Shown: piece after piece, positions 20,589 to 29,216 of the stretch
Layout of the letters: the number at the start of each line of letters is the position of its first letter
Numbering within the stretch: position 1 is the stretch's first letter
Origin: Lentzea nigeriaca
GTDB lineage: Bacteria; Actinomycetota; Actinomycetes; Mycobacteriales; Pseudonocardiaceae
Reading direction: 5' to 3'
NCBI RefSeq assembly: GCF_016907955.1
Contig: NZ_JAFBCX010000006.1
Span: 372,001 to 436,000, forward strand
DNA length: 64,000 bases
Position numbers and translations under genes: made by a program
The notes under the pieces: generated by a model
Database searches by the model: none
What the model was told of the DNA's origin: nothing
What the model saw: the letters and a program-made list of their open reading frames with translations, nothing else

Positions 20589-20713
20589 AACCGGGCCATT
20601 CGGGCCGATGAACCGGGCATGCCCGAAAGCCGCGTCCCAGGTGGGCGCGGCTTTCGTTGTGCAAACCGGGCAAAAACCGGGCAAGATTTCCGTCTGTTGT
20701 GGTGGCGACCACA
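20589..20713. promoter_or_regulatory. Repeat-rich regulatory region before the DeoR gene
   Basis: AACCGGGC occurs four times (20589, 20611, 20664, 20675), with related GGGCAT/GGGCA elements nearer the DeoR start. Further down, TGTGGT (20698-20703) and ACCACA (20708-20713) form an inverted repeat with a 4-nt spacer. The repeats could be operator sites for the DeoR protein or another regulator of this divide between two sugar operons. Function is inferred from repetition only. Confidence 0.4.
20624..20656 (+). terminator. Terminator after the glucosidase operon
   Basis: CGAAAGCCGCG (20624-20634) pairs perfectly with CGCGGCTTTCG (20646-20656), an 11-bp stem with an 11-nt loop, 35 bases after the GH13 stop. 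Confidence 0.75.
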
Positions 20714-20781
20714 GAGTTACGAGGGTGTTTCATCTAGGCACAGCCCGAACGGGCATCCGATGAGCCGAATGGGCAGGTGAA

Positions 20782-21543
20782 ATGCGAGCCGAGGAACGCA
20801 AGCGGCGCATCCTGGCCAGGGCCCGCGCCGACGGCCGCGTCGACGTGGTGGAGATGGCGCAGGAACTGGGCGTCGCGCCCGAAACGGTCAGGCGCGACCT
20901 CCGCGTGCTCGACGAGCACGGCCTGGTGCGCCGCACGCACGGTGGCGGAATTCCGGTCGAGAGCGCCGGGTTCGAGACCGGGCTGCGGTTCCGGGCCGGG
21001 TCGCACGTGCCGGAGAAACGGCGCATCGCGAAGGCCGCCGCCGAACGGCTGGACGACGCCGAGACCGTGTTCATCGACGAGGGTTACACGCCACAACTCG
21101 TCGCGGAGGCGTTGCCCACCACCAACCCGCTCACGATCATCACCGCGTCCCTGCCGACCGCCGCGGCGATGTCCGAACACCCGTCCTGCACGGTTCTGTT
21201 GCTGGGCGGCAGGGTTCGCGGCCACACACTGGCCACTGTGGACCACTGGACGACCAGGATGCTCGGCGAGATGGTGATCGACCTCGCCTACATCGGTGCG
21301 AACGGGATCTCCCGCGAGCACGGCCTGACCACGCCCGATCCGGCGGTCGGCGCGGTGAAGGCCAAAGCGCTCAGCTCGTCCCGGCGGAAGATCTTCGTCG
21401 GGGTGCACACCAAGTTCGGCGTCTCCAGTTTCCACCGGTTCGCCGAGGTCACCGACCTGGAAGCGATCGTCACCGACAGCGGCCTCTCCGCCCACGAGGC
21501 CCACCGGTACGCCCTGCTCGGCCCCAAGGTCATCAGAGCCTGA
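20782..21543 (+). CDS. DeoR/GlpR-family regulator of the polyol operon
   Basis: The 253-aa protein has a DeoR helix-turn-helix at residues 5-60 (RRILARARADGRVDVVEMAQELGV, then ETVRRDLRVLDEHGLVRRTHGG). A DeoRC sugar-phosphate-sensing domain follows, with IDEGYTPQLVAEAL, YIGANGIS and KIFVGVHTKFGVSSF. Such regulators usually repress sugar or polyol catabolic genes and respond to a phosphorylated intermediate. It is encoded just upstream of a polyol-type ABC transporter and dehydrogenase in the same direction, separated by a 49-nt palindrome. ATG 20782 has GGCAGGTGAA just upstream. Confidence 0.93.
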   Translation: MRAEERKRRILARARADGRVDVVEMAQELGVAPETVRRDLRVLDEHGLVRRTHGGGIPVESAGFETGLRFRAGSHVPEKRRIAKAAAERLDDAETVFIDEGYTPQLVAEALPTTNPLTIITASLPTAAAMSEHPSCTVLLLGGRVRGHTLATVDHWTTRMLGEMVIDLAYIGANGISREHGLTTPDPAVGAVKAKALSSSRRKIFVGVHTKFGVSSFHRFAEVTDLEAIVTDSGLSAHEAHRYALLGPKVIRA

Positions 21544-21544
21544 T

Positions 21545-21593
21545 GGCGTCTGCAAGTACTACCAACTCGGAGTTGGTAGTACTTGCAGACGCC
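21545..21593. promoter_or_regulatory. 49-nt perfect palindrome between DeoR gene and polyol ABC operon
   Basis: Two 24-nt arms (21545-21568 and 21570-21593) are exact reverse complements around a single central G. The inner part is TACTACCAACTC/GAGTTGGTAGTA. Base composition is markedly less GC-rich than the surroundings. The element starts 2 bases after the DeoR stop and ends 72 bases before the binding-protein gene, with no T-run. It could be an operator for the DeoR protein, an RNA hairpin acting as terminator or processing site, or both. Confidence 0.8.
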
Positions 21594-21665
21594 CCAAAAC
21601 ACCACCCGGTAGCACGCCGGCTGTGTTCGGCGCGCCCCGGAAACCCTTCCCCCGGAGGAAAGACG

Positions 21666-23015
21666 ATGTTGTCGATCCGCACACCCCTTCGCACATTCGG
21701 GGCCGCGACCGCTGTGCTGCTTCTGGCTTCCGCCTGCGCGGGTGCCGGAGGCGGTGGGGGCAGCGGCTCCGACTCGGTGAACGTCCTGATGGTCAACAAC
21801 CCGCAGATGCAGGACCTGCAGAAGCTGACCGCGGACAACTTCACCAAGGACACCGGCATCAAGGTGAACTTCACCGTGCTGCCGGAGAACGACGTCCGCG
21901 ACAAGATCAGCCAGGACTTCTCCAGCCAGGCCGGGCAGTACGACGTGGCGACGATCTCCAACTACGAGACGCCGATGTACGCCAAGAACGGCTGGCTCGC
22001 GCCGATGGACGACTTCGTGGCCAAGGACAGCGGGTTCGACCAGGCCGACATCCTCCCGCCGATCAAGCAGTCGCTCACCGCGGCGGACGGCAAGGTGTAC
22101 GCGCAGCCGTTCTACGGCGAGTCGTCGTTCCTCATGTACCGCAAGGACATCTTCGAGGCCAAGGGCGTCACGCTGCCCGACAAGCCGACCTGGCAGCAGG
22201 TCGCCGAGGCGGCCGCGAAGGTCGCCACTCCGGAGGTCCGCGGCATCTGCCTGCGCGGCCAGCCGGGCTGGGGCCAGGTGATGGCGCCGCTCACCACGGT
22301 CGTGAACACCTTCGGCGGCACGTGGTTCACCAAGGACTGGCAGGCGCAGGTCAACGCGCCGGAGTTCAAGGAGGCCACCAAGTTCTACGTCGACCTCGTG
22401 CGCAACCACGGGGAGGCGGGCGCTCCGCAGGCCGGGTTCGCCGAGTGCCTGAACAACATGACGCAGGGCAAGGTCGCGATGTGGTACGACGCCACGGTCG
22501 CCGCGGGTCTGCTGGAGGCCAACGACTCCCCGGTGAAGGGCAAGCTCGGCTTCACCCAGGCGCCGGTCGTGAAGACCGACAGCTCCGGCTGGCTCTACAC
22601 CTGGGCGTTCGGCATCCAGAAGGCGTCGAAGAAGCAGGACGCGGCCTGGAAGTTCATCTCCTGGGCGTCCGGCAAGGGCTACGAGGAACTGGTCGGCAAG
22701 AACCTCGGCTGGTCGAAGGTGCCGGACGGCAAGCGTTCCTCGACCTACCAGCGCGCCGAGTACAAGCAGTCCTCCGGCACGTTCTCGGCGCAGGCGGAGG
22801 CTGCGATCAAGGGCGCGAAGCCGCTCGACCCCGGCGTGCAGCCGCGGCCGGCGCCGGGCATCCAGTTCGTCGGCATCCCCGAGTTCACCGACCTCGGCAC
22901 CCAGGTGTCGCAGCAGATCAGCTCGGCGATCGCGGGCGCGGTGTCGGTGGACGACGCCCTGAACAGCTCGCAGCAACTGGCCGAGAAGGTCGCCGCGAAG
23001 TACAAGGGGCAGTGA
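21666..23015 (+). CDS. ABC transporter substrate-binding lipoprotein (polyol type)
   Basis: The start is ATG 21666, with GGAGG 8 bases upstream. The 449-aa product has a lipobox signal (LLLASACAG) and a solute-binding fold (NNPQMQDLQKLTADNFTKDTGIKVNF, YDVATISNYETPMYAKNGWLAP, GESSFLMYRKDIFEAKGV). This resembles sorbitol/mannitol-binding proteins (SmoE/MtlE group). Context supports a polyol: DeoR regulator upstream, two permeases and a zinc-dependent polyol-type dehydrogenase downstream. The exact ligand is not determined. Confidence 0.92.
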   Translation: MLSIRTPLRTFGAATAVLLLASACAGAGGGGGSGSDSVNVLMVNNPQMQDLQKLTADNFTKDTGIKVNFTVLPENDVRDKISQDFSSQAGQYDVATISNYETPMYAKNGWLAPMDDFVAKDSGFDQADILPPIKQSLTAADGKVYAQPFYGESSFLMYRKDIFEAKGVTLPDKPTWQQVAEAAAKVATPEVRGICLRGQPGWGQVMAPLTTVVNTFGGTWFTKDWQAQVNAPEFKEATKFYVDLVRNHGEAGAPQAGFAECLNNMTQGKVAMWYDATVAAGLLEANDSPVKGKLGFTQAPVVKTDSSGWLYTWAFGIQKASKKQDAAWKFISWASGKGYEELVGKNLGWSKVPDGKRSSTYQRAEYKQSSGTFSAQAEAAIKGAKPLDPGVQPRPAPGIQFVGIPEFTDLGTQVSQQISSAIAGAVSVDDALNSSQQLAEKVAAKYKGQ

Positions 23016-23016
23016 G

Positions 23017-23946
23017 ATGGCGGTGTTGACACGGGAGCGGTCGGTCGTGGACCGGCCGCCTCCCGTCCCCCGCAGGAGCTATCCGAAGTGGGCGCGTCGG
23101 GCGCCGCTGCTGCCAGCCCTGATCTTCCTGATCATCGTGACGCAGCTGCCGTTCGTGGCGACGCTCGTCATCTCCTTCATGAAGTGGAACTCGCTGGATC
23201 CCACCAACCGCGGGTTCGCCGGGTTCGACAACTACGTCAACGTGTTCACCGACCCGGATCTGCGGTCGTCCGTCGTGAACACGATCGTGCTGACGGCGTC
23301 CGTGGTGCTGATCAGCCTGGTCCTCGGGCTCGGGCTGGCGTTGTTGCTGGACAAGAAGTTCCGCGGCCGCGGGTTCGTGCGCACCATGCTCATCGCGCCG
23401 TTCCTCGTGGTTCCGGTCGCGGCGGCGTTGATCTGGAAGCACGTGCTCTACAACCCGGAGTACGGGTTGTTCAACGGGGTCCTGAACTGGCTGGGTTTCT
23501 CAGCGCAGCCGGACTGGATCAGCTCCATGCCGATGTCCGCCGTCGTCCTGTCGCTGGTGTGGCAGTGGACGCCGTTCATGATGCTGATCCTGCTGGCGGG
23601 CCTGCAGTCGAAACCCGTGGAACCCGTTGAGGCGGCGACGATCGACGGCGCGTCGCCGTTCCAGATCTTCCGGTACCTGACGTTCCCGCACCTGCGGCAG
23701 TACCTGGAGCTCGGCGCGCTGCTCGGCTCGATCTACATCGTGCAGAACTTCGACGCGGTTTTCACGATCACGTCCGGTGGGCTGGGCACGGCGAACCTGC
23801 CGTACATGATCTACCAGACCTTCTACCAGGCCCACGAGTACGGCGAGGCGTCCGCGGCCGGCGTGATCGTGGTCGCCGGGTCGATCGTCATCGCGACGTT
23901 CGCGCTGCGCGTGGTGTCCTCGCTGTTCAAGGAGGAGGCGCGATGA
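23017..23946 (+). CDS. Polyol ABC transporter permease (SmoF/MtlF type)
   Basis: The 309-aa membrane protein has an N-terminal cytoplasmic stretch and six helices. The coupling loop is VEPVEAATIDGASPFQIFRYLTFP, and FDAVFTITSGGLGTANLPYMIYQTFY is typical of the MtlF-like permease. It starts 1 base after the binding-protein stop and overlaps the next permease by 4 bases. It should form the translocation channel with the product of 23943-24758. Confidence 0.95.
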   Translation: MAVLTRERSVVDRPPPVPRRSYPKWARRAPLLPALIFLIIVTQLPFVATLVISFMKWNSLDPTNRGFAGFDNYVNVFTDPDLRSSVVNTIVLTASVVLISLVLGLGLALLLDKKFRGRGFVRTMLIAPFLVVPVAAALIWKHVLYNPEYGLFNGVLNWLGFSAQPDWISSMPMSAVVLSLVWQWTPFMMLILLAGLQSKPVEPVEAATIDGASPFQIFRYLTFPHLRQYLELGALLGSIYIVQNFDAVFTITSGGLGTANLPYMIYQTFYQAHEYGEASAAGVIVVAGSIVIATFALRVVSSLFKEEAR

Positions 23947-24758
23947 AGCACCAGTGGAGTGGACGTGGCTGGGGCGTCCTCGCGTGGTTCGCGGGCATCG
24001 TGTTCTTCGCGCCGGTGGCCTGGATGTTCCTGACCTCGCTGCACAGCGAGACGGACGCGGCCACGAACCCGCCGTCGATCGCGGCACCGCTGACGCTGGA
24101 CGGCTATGCGGAGTTCTTCGACGGCGGCGCGTGGCCTCCGTTGCTCAACTCGTTCAGCGCCTCCATCGGGTCGACGATCATCGTGCTGCTGCTGGCGATT
24201 CCGGCCGCGTACGCGTTGTCGATCAAGCCGGTCGAGAAGTGGACCGACGTCCTGTTCTTCTTCCTGTCCACCAAGATGATGCCCGTCGTCGCCGCGCTGC
24301 TGCCGATCTACCTGATCGCGCAGTTCGCCGGGATGCTCGACAACATCTCGTTCCTGACGTTGCTGTACTGCTCGATGAACCTGCCGATCGCGGTGTGGCT
24401 GATGCGGTCGTTCCTGTCCGAGGTGCCGCGCGAGATCCTCGAAGCGGCGTCGATCGACGGGGCCGGGCTGATCACGATCCTGCGCAGGGTGGTGGCACCG
24501 ATCGCGATGCCCGGCATCGCGGCGACGGCGTTGATCTGCTTCATCTTCAGCTGGAACGAGCTGTTGTTCGCGCGGGTGCTGACCGGTGTCGTCGCCGGTA
24601 CCGCGCCGGTGTACCTGACCGGGTTCGTGACCTCGCAGGGTCTGTTCCTGGCCAAGGTGTGCGCCGCGGCCGTCGTGGTTTCCCTGCCGGTGCTCATTGC
24701 CGGGTTCGCCGCCCAGGACAAGCTGGTCCAGGGCCTGTCGTTGGGAGCAGTCAAGTGA
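23943..24758 (+). CDS. Polyol ABC transporter permease (SmoG/MtlG type)
   Basis: The 271-aa second permease has six hydrophobic segments. The EAA loop is REILEAASIDGAGLITILRRVVAP, and the C-terminus (GFAAQDKLVQGLSLGAVK) is characteristic of MalG/MtlG-type subunits. It overlaps its neighbours on both sides by 4 bases, so the transporter and dehydrogenase genes form one tightly coupled operon. No ATPase gene follows; a shared MsiK-type ATPase is expected. Confidence 0.95.
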   Translation: MKHQWSGRGWGVLAWFAGIVFFAPVAWMFLTSLHSETDAATNPPSIAAPLTLDGYAEFFDGGAWPPLLNSFSASIGSTIIVLLLAIPAAYALSIKPVEKWTDVLFFFLSTKMMPVVAALLPIYLIAQFAGMLDNISFLTLLYCSMNLPIAVWLMRSFLSEVPREILEAASIDGAGLITILRRVVAPIAMPGIAATALICFIFSWNELLFARVLTGVVAGTAPVYLTGFVTSQGLFLAKVCAAAVVVSLPVLIAGFAAQDKLVQGLSLGAVK

Positions 24759-25744
24759 AAGCAGCGGTCATCACCGGCGTCGGGTCCGTCGAAGTGACCA
24801 CTGTGGACGATCCCACCTGCGGTCCGCGCGAAGTGATCGTCGACGTGGCGGCCTGCGGACTCTGCGGAACGGACCTCCACATCCTGCAGGGTGAGTTCGC
24901 GCCCACCCTGCCGGTCGTGCCGGGCCACGAGTTCGCGGGCACGGTCGTCGAGATCGGCTCGCAGGTGAACGAGGTGAAGGTCGGCGACCGCGTGGCCGTC
25001 GACCCGTCGCTCTACTGCTACGAGTGCCGGATGTGCCGTGCAGGCAAGAACAACCTGTGCGAGCGGTGGGCGGCGATCGGTGTCACGACGTCCGGTGGCG
25101 CCGCCGAGTTCGCGGTGGCGCCCGTGGCGAACTGCGTGAAGCTGCCCGACCACGTGCGGACCGAGGACGCGGCGTTGATCGAACCGCTGTCGTGCGCGGT
25201 GCGCGGGTACGACGTACTGCGCTCGCAGATGGCGTCCAGGGTCCTGATCTACGGCTCCGGCACGATGGGGCTGATGATGCTGCAGCTCGGGAAGCTGACC
25301 GGGGCGGCGTCGATCGAGGTCGTCGACCTGAACGCGGAACGCCTGGAGACGGCGGTGCGGCTCGGCGTCACGGGCGTGGCGGGGTCTGCGGACGAGCTGG
25401 ACCGGCCGGAGGGCTGGGACGTCGTCATCGACGCGACCGGCAACGAGAAGGCGATCCAGGACGGGCTCGGCCGGGTCGCGAAGGGCGGCACGTTCCTCCA
25501 GTTCGGCGTCTCCGACTACTCCGCGCGGGTGACCATCGAGCCGTACCGGATCTACAACCAGGAGATCACCATCACCGGCTCGATGGCGGTACTGCACTCG
25601 TTCGAACGGGCGGCGGACCTCTTCGCGACCGGAGTACTGGACCCGGAGATCTTCATCAGTGACAGGGTGCCGCTGGACGACTACGCGGGGGCGTTGGACC
25701 AGTTCAAGGCCGGTAAGGGGCGCAAGATCCAGGTCCTGCCGTGA
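24755..25744 (+). CDS. Zinc-dependent polyol dehydrogenase (MDR/sorbitol dehydrogenase-like)
   Basis: The 329-aa protein has the catalytic zinc site (CGLCGTDLH with Cys near 37; GHEF with His near 58), four cysteines for a structural zinc (YCYECRMCRAGKNNLC), and a Rossmann fold (LIYGSGTMGLMMLQLGKL, VVDLNAERL). It should oxidise an imported polyol to a ketose with NAD(P)+. The GTG start at 24755 overlaps the permease stop (GTGA), placing it in the DeoR-associated operon. Sorbitol, mannitol, arabitol and xylitol remain possible substrates. Confidence 0.93.
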   Translation: MKAAVITGVGSVEVTTVDDPTCGPREVIVDVAACGLCGTDLHILQGEFAPTLPVVPGHEFAGTVVEIGSQVNEVKVGDRVAVDPSLYCYECRMCRAGKNNLCERWAAIGVTTSGGAAEFAVAPVANCVKLPDHVRTEDAALIEPLSCAVRGYDVLRSQMASRVLIYGSGTMGLMMLQLGKLTGAASIEVVDLNAERLETAVRLGVTGVAGSADELDRPEGWDVVIDATGNEKAIQDGLGRVAKGGTFLQFGVSDYSARVTIEPYRIYNQEITITGSMAVLHSFERAADLFATGVLDPEIFISDRVPLDDYAGALDQFKAGKGRKIQVLP

Positions 25745-25807
25745 AGTGAGCGCAAATGTTTGTGGGCACTCGTGTATCCAGCCGAGTGCCCACGACTCCT
25801 TCCAGAC

Positions 25808-26077
25808 ATGTCGAAGTCCGGGCAGAAGGTAGTACCGCCGTACTTTTCGCACATGTCCGACGAAGAGCTCCTGTCCTGGTATGCGGAGCTTCAGGCGCGG
25901 GCGATGAACCCGCAGTCTGGGGACGTCGATTTCGACCACGTCCACAAGGCCGCCAAGCCGATGTCCGTCCAAGAGCTGCGTCACAAGATCATGACCTTCC
26001 AGGGCTGGCCTGGTGGCATCGGCACTCTCGATGACGGTTCGCCGTTCCACAACCTGTGGCACTGGCTCAACGACTGA
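25808..26077 (+). CDS. Small hypothetical protein preceding the sensor kinase
   Basis: The product is an 89-aa soluble protein (MSDEELLSWYAELQARAM, then HKIMTFQGWPGGIG, ending FHNLWHWLND) with no recognised domain. The start is unsure: ATG 25808 or 25853, neither with a good ribosome site; the longer form is reported. Its end overlaps the likely GTG start of the histidine kinase by 22 bases, so the two may be coupled. Aromatic residues are concentrated at the C-terminus. Confidence 0.5.
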   Translation: MSKSGQKVVPPYFSHMSDEELLSWYAELQARAMNPQSGDVDFDHVHKAAKPMSVQELRHKIMTFQGWPGGIGTLDDGSPFHNLWHWLND

Positions 26078-27930
26078 CCCGGGCCGAGGTAGTCCTCGCC
26101 CGGGTCATTGGCGCGTTGGTGGCCGCCTGTGTGCTCTTCGCCGTCGTGCACACGGCGGTCACCGGCGCGATTTCGCATCCGCGGAACTGGCTGATCGCGA
26201 TCGCCTTCACCCTGCTCGGGGTGCGGGTGATCGGGCATGTCCGCAGGTCGTCCGTCGGATGGTTGCTGCTGGTCATGGGCCTGTTCGGGGGCATCGCCGT
26301 CGCCGTCGCCGGCCAGGGGCCCCATCATCCGGCCCGCTGGGTCGAGGCGTGGGTCTGGTGGCCGACCTACGCGCTGTTGCCCGCCGTCGCACTGGTTTTC
26401 CCGAGCGGGAAGCCGTTGACCAACCGGTGGTGGGTCGCCGTCGGGGCGTCGCTGCTGAGCGCGGTTCTCGGCGCGGCAGGTCTCGCGTGGGGATCGTGGG
26501 GCGATCCGGCCGGCTTCTGGCGGGGCGGTGGCCCGCACGCGGCCAAGACGATCACGTACATCGCCGTGATCGCCGCAGGGATCGCCGTCGTGGCAGCGGT
26601 CGTGTCGCTCGGGCTGAGGTGGCGCAAGGCAGAAGGCGACGAACGGCGGCTGCTCGTGTGGGCGGTCGCGTTGCTGGCGCTGGCCGTCGCGGCGACCGTG
26701 GTGGAGACGACGGACGGGCGCGTCGCCTGGATCGTCGGTGTGCTGGCGTTCCCTGCCGCCGCGGTGATCGCGATCGTGCGGTACGGCCTGTACGACATCA
26801 GTCTCCTGATCCACCGGTCGTTGCTCTACGGCTCGTTGACGGTGACGTTGGTGCTGGTCTACCTGGGCGTGATGCTCTTGGGCGGGCAGTTGTTCACCGG
26901 CGAGGCCGAGGTGATCGGTGTCGTGGCGACGGGTCTGGTGTTCGCGCCGATCCGGAGTTGGTTGCAGCGCAAGCTGGACCGGTGGCTGTTCGGGACGCGC
27001 ACGGACCCCTATGTCGCTTTGTCGACTTTGAGCGAGAAGCTCGAACGGTCGCAGGACGTGCTGCCGACGGTGGCCGCCACGGTCGCCGAGTCGTTGAAGC
27101 TGCCGTACGTGGCGATCCGCGGTGGGTCGGTGCTGGCCGAGCACGGACGCAGCCGCGGTTGGCCCCAGTTGCGTTTTCCCATGACCTACCGCGGTTCTTC
27201 CGTCGGCGAGCTGGTCGTCGAGCCGCGTGCGCCCGACGAGCGGTTGAGCGACCGCGAACTGAACCTGCTCATGGACCTCGCCCGGTCCACCGCTCCGGCC
27301 GCGCAGTCGATCAAGCTGACCGCCGATCTGCAGCTCGCCCGTGAACGGCTCGTGCGTGCGCGCGAAGAAGAACGGCTGCGGCTCAGACGCGACCTGCACG
27401 ACGGCGTCGGGCCCGCGCTGGTCGGGATCCGGTTGCAGCTCAAGGCATTGCGCCGGTCCGTGGGCGACGTACTGGACCCGGTGCTCGGTGACGTCGACAC
27501 GACCGCGGGCGAGGTGCGCAGACTCGTCGACGGGCTGCGGCCGCCGATCCTCGACCAGGGGCTGGCGCTGGCCGTGCGCGACGAGGCCGCGCGGTTCAAC
27601 GGCGAGCTGACCGTCCGGGTCGACGCCGAGGAGATCGACGGGCTGTCCGCTGCCGTCGAGGTCGCTGCGTACCGGATCGTGGCGGAGGCCCTGACCAACA
27701 CCGCACGCCACTCCGGGGCGTCGACGTGCGTGATCACGGTGCGGCAGGATGGCGACCTGGTCGTGGAGATCGTCGACGACGGGCGGGGTGTCGCGGCCGA
27801 CGCGCGGCCGGGAGTCGGGCTCGACTCGATGCGCGAACGCTGTGCGGAGCTGGGTGGATCGTGCACAGTGGGACCCGCGGAACCACACGGGACTCGGGTG
27901 GTGGCGCGGATCCCGTTGGAGGCCCAGTAG
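26056..27930 (+). CDS. NarL-type sensor histidine kinase
   Basis: The 624-aa membrane kinase has seven to eight hydrophobic helices in the first 280 residues and a GAF-like linker (about 320-420). The HisKA_3 dimerisation box follows with the phospho-accepting His near 448 (LRRDLHDGVGPALVGIRLQL), then the HATPase region (EALTNTARHSGA N-box, DDGRGV G1 box, GVGLDSMRERCAELGG). It probably senses a membrane or cell-envelope signal; the ligand is unknown. It is followed 12 bases later by its cognate response regulator. The GTG start lies inside the end of the preceding small gene. Confidence 0.92.
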   Translation: MALAQRLTRAEVVLARVIGALVAACVLFAVVHTAVTGAISHPRNWLIAIAFTLLGVRVIGHVRRSSVGWLLLVMGLFGGIAVAVAGQGPHHPARWVEAWVWWPTYALLPAVALVFPSGKPLTNRWWVAVGASLLSAVLGAAGLAWGSWGDPAGFWRGGGPHAAKTITYIAVIAAGIAVVAAVVSLGLRWRKAEGDERRLLVWAVALLALAVAATVVETTDGRVAWIVGVLAFPAAAVIAIVRYGLYDISLLIHRSLLYGSLTVTLVLVYLGVMLLGGQLFTGEAEVIGVVATGLVFAPIRSWLQRKLDRWLFGTRTDPYVALSTLSEKLERSQDVLPTVAATVAESLKLPYVAIRGGSVLAEHGRSRGWPQLRFPMTYRGSSVGELVVEPRAPDERLSDRELNLLMDLARSTAPAAQSIKLTADLQLARERLVRAREEERLRLRRDLHDGVGPALVGIRLQLKALRRSVGDVLDPVLGDVDTTAGEVRRLVDGLRPPILDQGLALAVRDEAARFNGELTVRVDAEEIDGLSAAVEVAAYRIVAEALTNTARHSGASTCVITVRQDGDLVVEIVDDGRGVAADARPGVGLDSMRERCAELGGSCTVGPAEPHGTRVVARIPLEAQ

Positions 27931-27942
27931 TTTGGAGTCGCA

Positions 27943-28587
27943 GTGACTCGGGTTGTGATCGCCGACGACCATCCGGTGTTCCGGCGTGGGCTCAAGGCGT
28001 TGCTGGACGGAGAGGAAGGGCTCTCCGTGGTCGGCGAGGCCGCGGACGGGCTTTCGGCCGTGTCCGTGGTGCTGGACCTGGAGCCGGACGTCGTCGTGAT
28101 GGACCTGCACATGCCCGGCCTGGGTGGTGTGGAGGCGGCCAAGCGGATCCTGGAAGTGCTGCCGTCGCTTGGTGTTCTCGTGCTGACCATGCACGAGGAC
28201 GACGAGCTGGTGTTCGCGGCGATGAAGGCCGGGGCGCGTGGCTACCTGGTCAAGACGACCGACGACGACGAGATCGTGCGCGCGGTGCAGGCCATCGGTG
28301 CCGGTGAGGCGATCTTCAGCGCCACCATCGCGCAACGGATGATGGGCTACTTCACCGCGATCTCGTCGTCCAAGGCCGTGGTGTTCCCGCAGCTCACCGA
28401 CCGCGAACGGGACGTGCTGGAGCTGATGGCGTCCGGCCTCGACAACACCTCGATCGCCCACCGGCTGTCGTTGTCGGGCAAGACGGTGCGCAACCGGGTG
28501 TCCGCGATCTTCACCAAGCTGCAGGTCGCGGACCGCGCGCAGGCCATCGTGCGGGCGCGGGAGGCGGGACTGGGAAGTCCCTCCTAG
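27943..28587 (+). CDS. NarL/LuxR-family response regulator
   Basis: The 214-aa protein has a receiver domain (VVIADDHPVFRRGL acidic pocket; phospho-acceptor Asp near 54 in VVVMDLHMPGL; Thr/Lys switch residues in VLTMHE and LVKTT). A LuxR-type DNA-binding domain follows (LTDRERDVLELMASGLDNTSI, then SGKTVRNRVSAIFTKLQV). It forms a two-component system with the kinase just upstream. A short inverted repeat GTCACGTGAC at 28600-28609, beyond its stop, could be an operator for the next gene. The target genes are unknown. Confidence 0.95.
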   Translation: MTRVVIADDHPVFRRGLKALLDGEEGLSVVGEAADGLSAVSVVLDLEPDVVVMDLHMPGLGGVEAAKRILEVLPSLGVLVLTMHEDDELVFAAMKAGARGYLVKTTDDDEIVRAVQAIGAGEAIFSATIAQRMMGYFTAISSSKAVVFPQLTDRERDVLELMASGLDNTSIAHRLSLSGKTVRNRVSAIFTKLQVADRAQAIVRAREAGLGSPS

Positions 28588-28670
28588 TTCGGGACACCGG
28601 TCACGTGACGGCGGGACATCTCCCTCGCTTCGATCGGCGTCATCCGCCGAGCTTCAGGGGGCTTGACCGC

Positions 28671-29216
28671 ATGGACATCACCTGGGACGTCGCCCACGCG
28701 CGGCTCAGTCACGAACGAATGCTGCACATCACTCGGGCGCTCGTCTCGATGCGACCGGAGACCGTCACGCTGGGCGGAGGGGAGCCTCTCGGCGTGCCGG
28801 GCCTGTTCGAGATCGTCGAGATGTTCCGCGCCGCCGGCATCGACGTCGTGCTGCGCACTTCGGGCAAGTCGCTGCACCCGTCGATGGTCCGCACACTGCT
28901 CGTCTCGTGCACGCGCATCGAGGTCTGCGCGATGGCGTTCACCCACGCCCTGCACGCGTTGCACCTGCTCGACATCGGCGCCGCCAAGCTGGACCGGCAC
29001 GCCGTCTTCGGCCTCGACGCCACGGGCATCCGCCGCGGCTTCGACCGGCTGGAGGACTTCTGCGCCACCACCGCGTTCGAGCTGCCGCACCTCGCGTTCA
29101 TCGCGTTCAGCGACACGATCGGGCCGGACCACGCGCAGTACCTGCAGTCGCTCGCTCCCCAGTCGGTCCGGGTGACCGTGGAGACCGCGAACACCTCGGT
29201 CGTCAGAGCCAGTTGA
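28671..29216 (+). CDS. Radical-SAM-like protein lacking the CxxxCxxC cluster motif
   Basis: The 181-aa protein starts at ATG 28671 with AGGGGG 8-10 bases upstream. ALVSMRPETVTLGGGEPLGVPGLFEIVEMF followed by VVLRTSG closely resembles the SAM-binding GGEP strand and following helix of radical SAM enzymes. However, the region before it has no CxxxCxxC, and only one or two isolated cysteines occur later (VSCTRIEVCAM). It is also shorter than a full TIM barrel. It is either a degenerate, non-catalytic relative or a scaffold protein. It lies downstream of the two-component system and converges with a DUF397 gene. Confidence 0.6.
   Translation: MDITWDVAHARLSHERMLHITRALVSMRPETVTLGGGEPLGVPGLFEIVEMFRAAGIDVVLRTSGKSLHPSMVRTLLVSCTRIEVCAMAFTHALHALHLLDIGAAKLDRHAVFGLDATGIRRGFDRLEDFCATTAFELPHLAFIAFSDTIGPDHAQYLQSLAPQSVRVTVETANTSVVRAS

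Noticed and set aside
26013-27344. Long Arg-rich ORF overlapping the sensor kinase
   Set aside because: It lacks hydrophobic core and codon bias; the kinase frame carries all conserved motifs.
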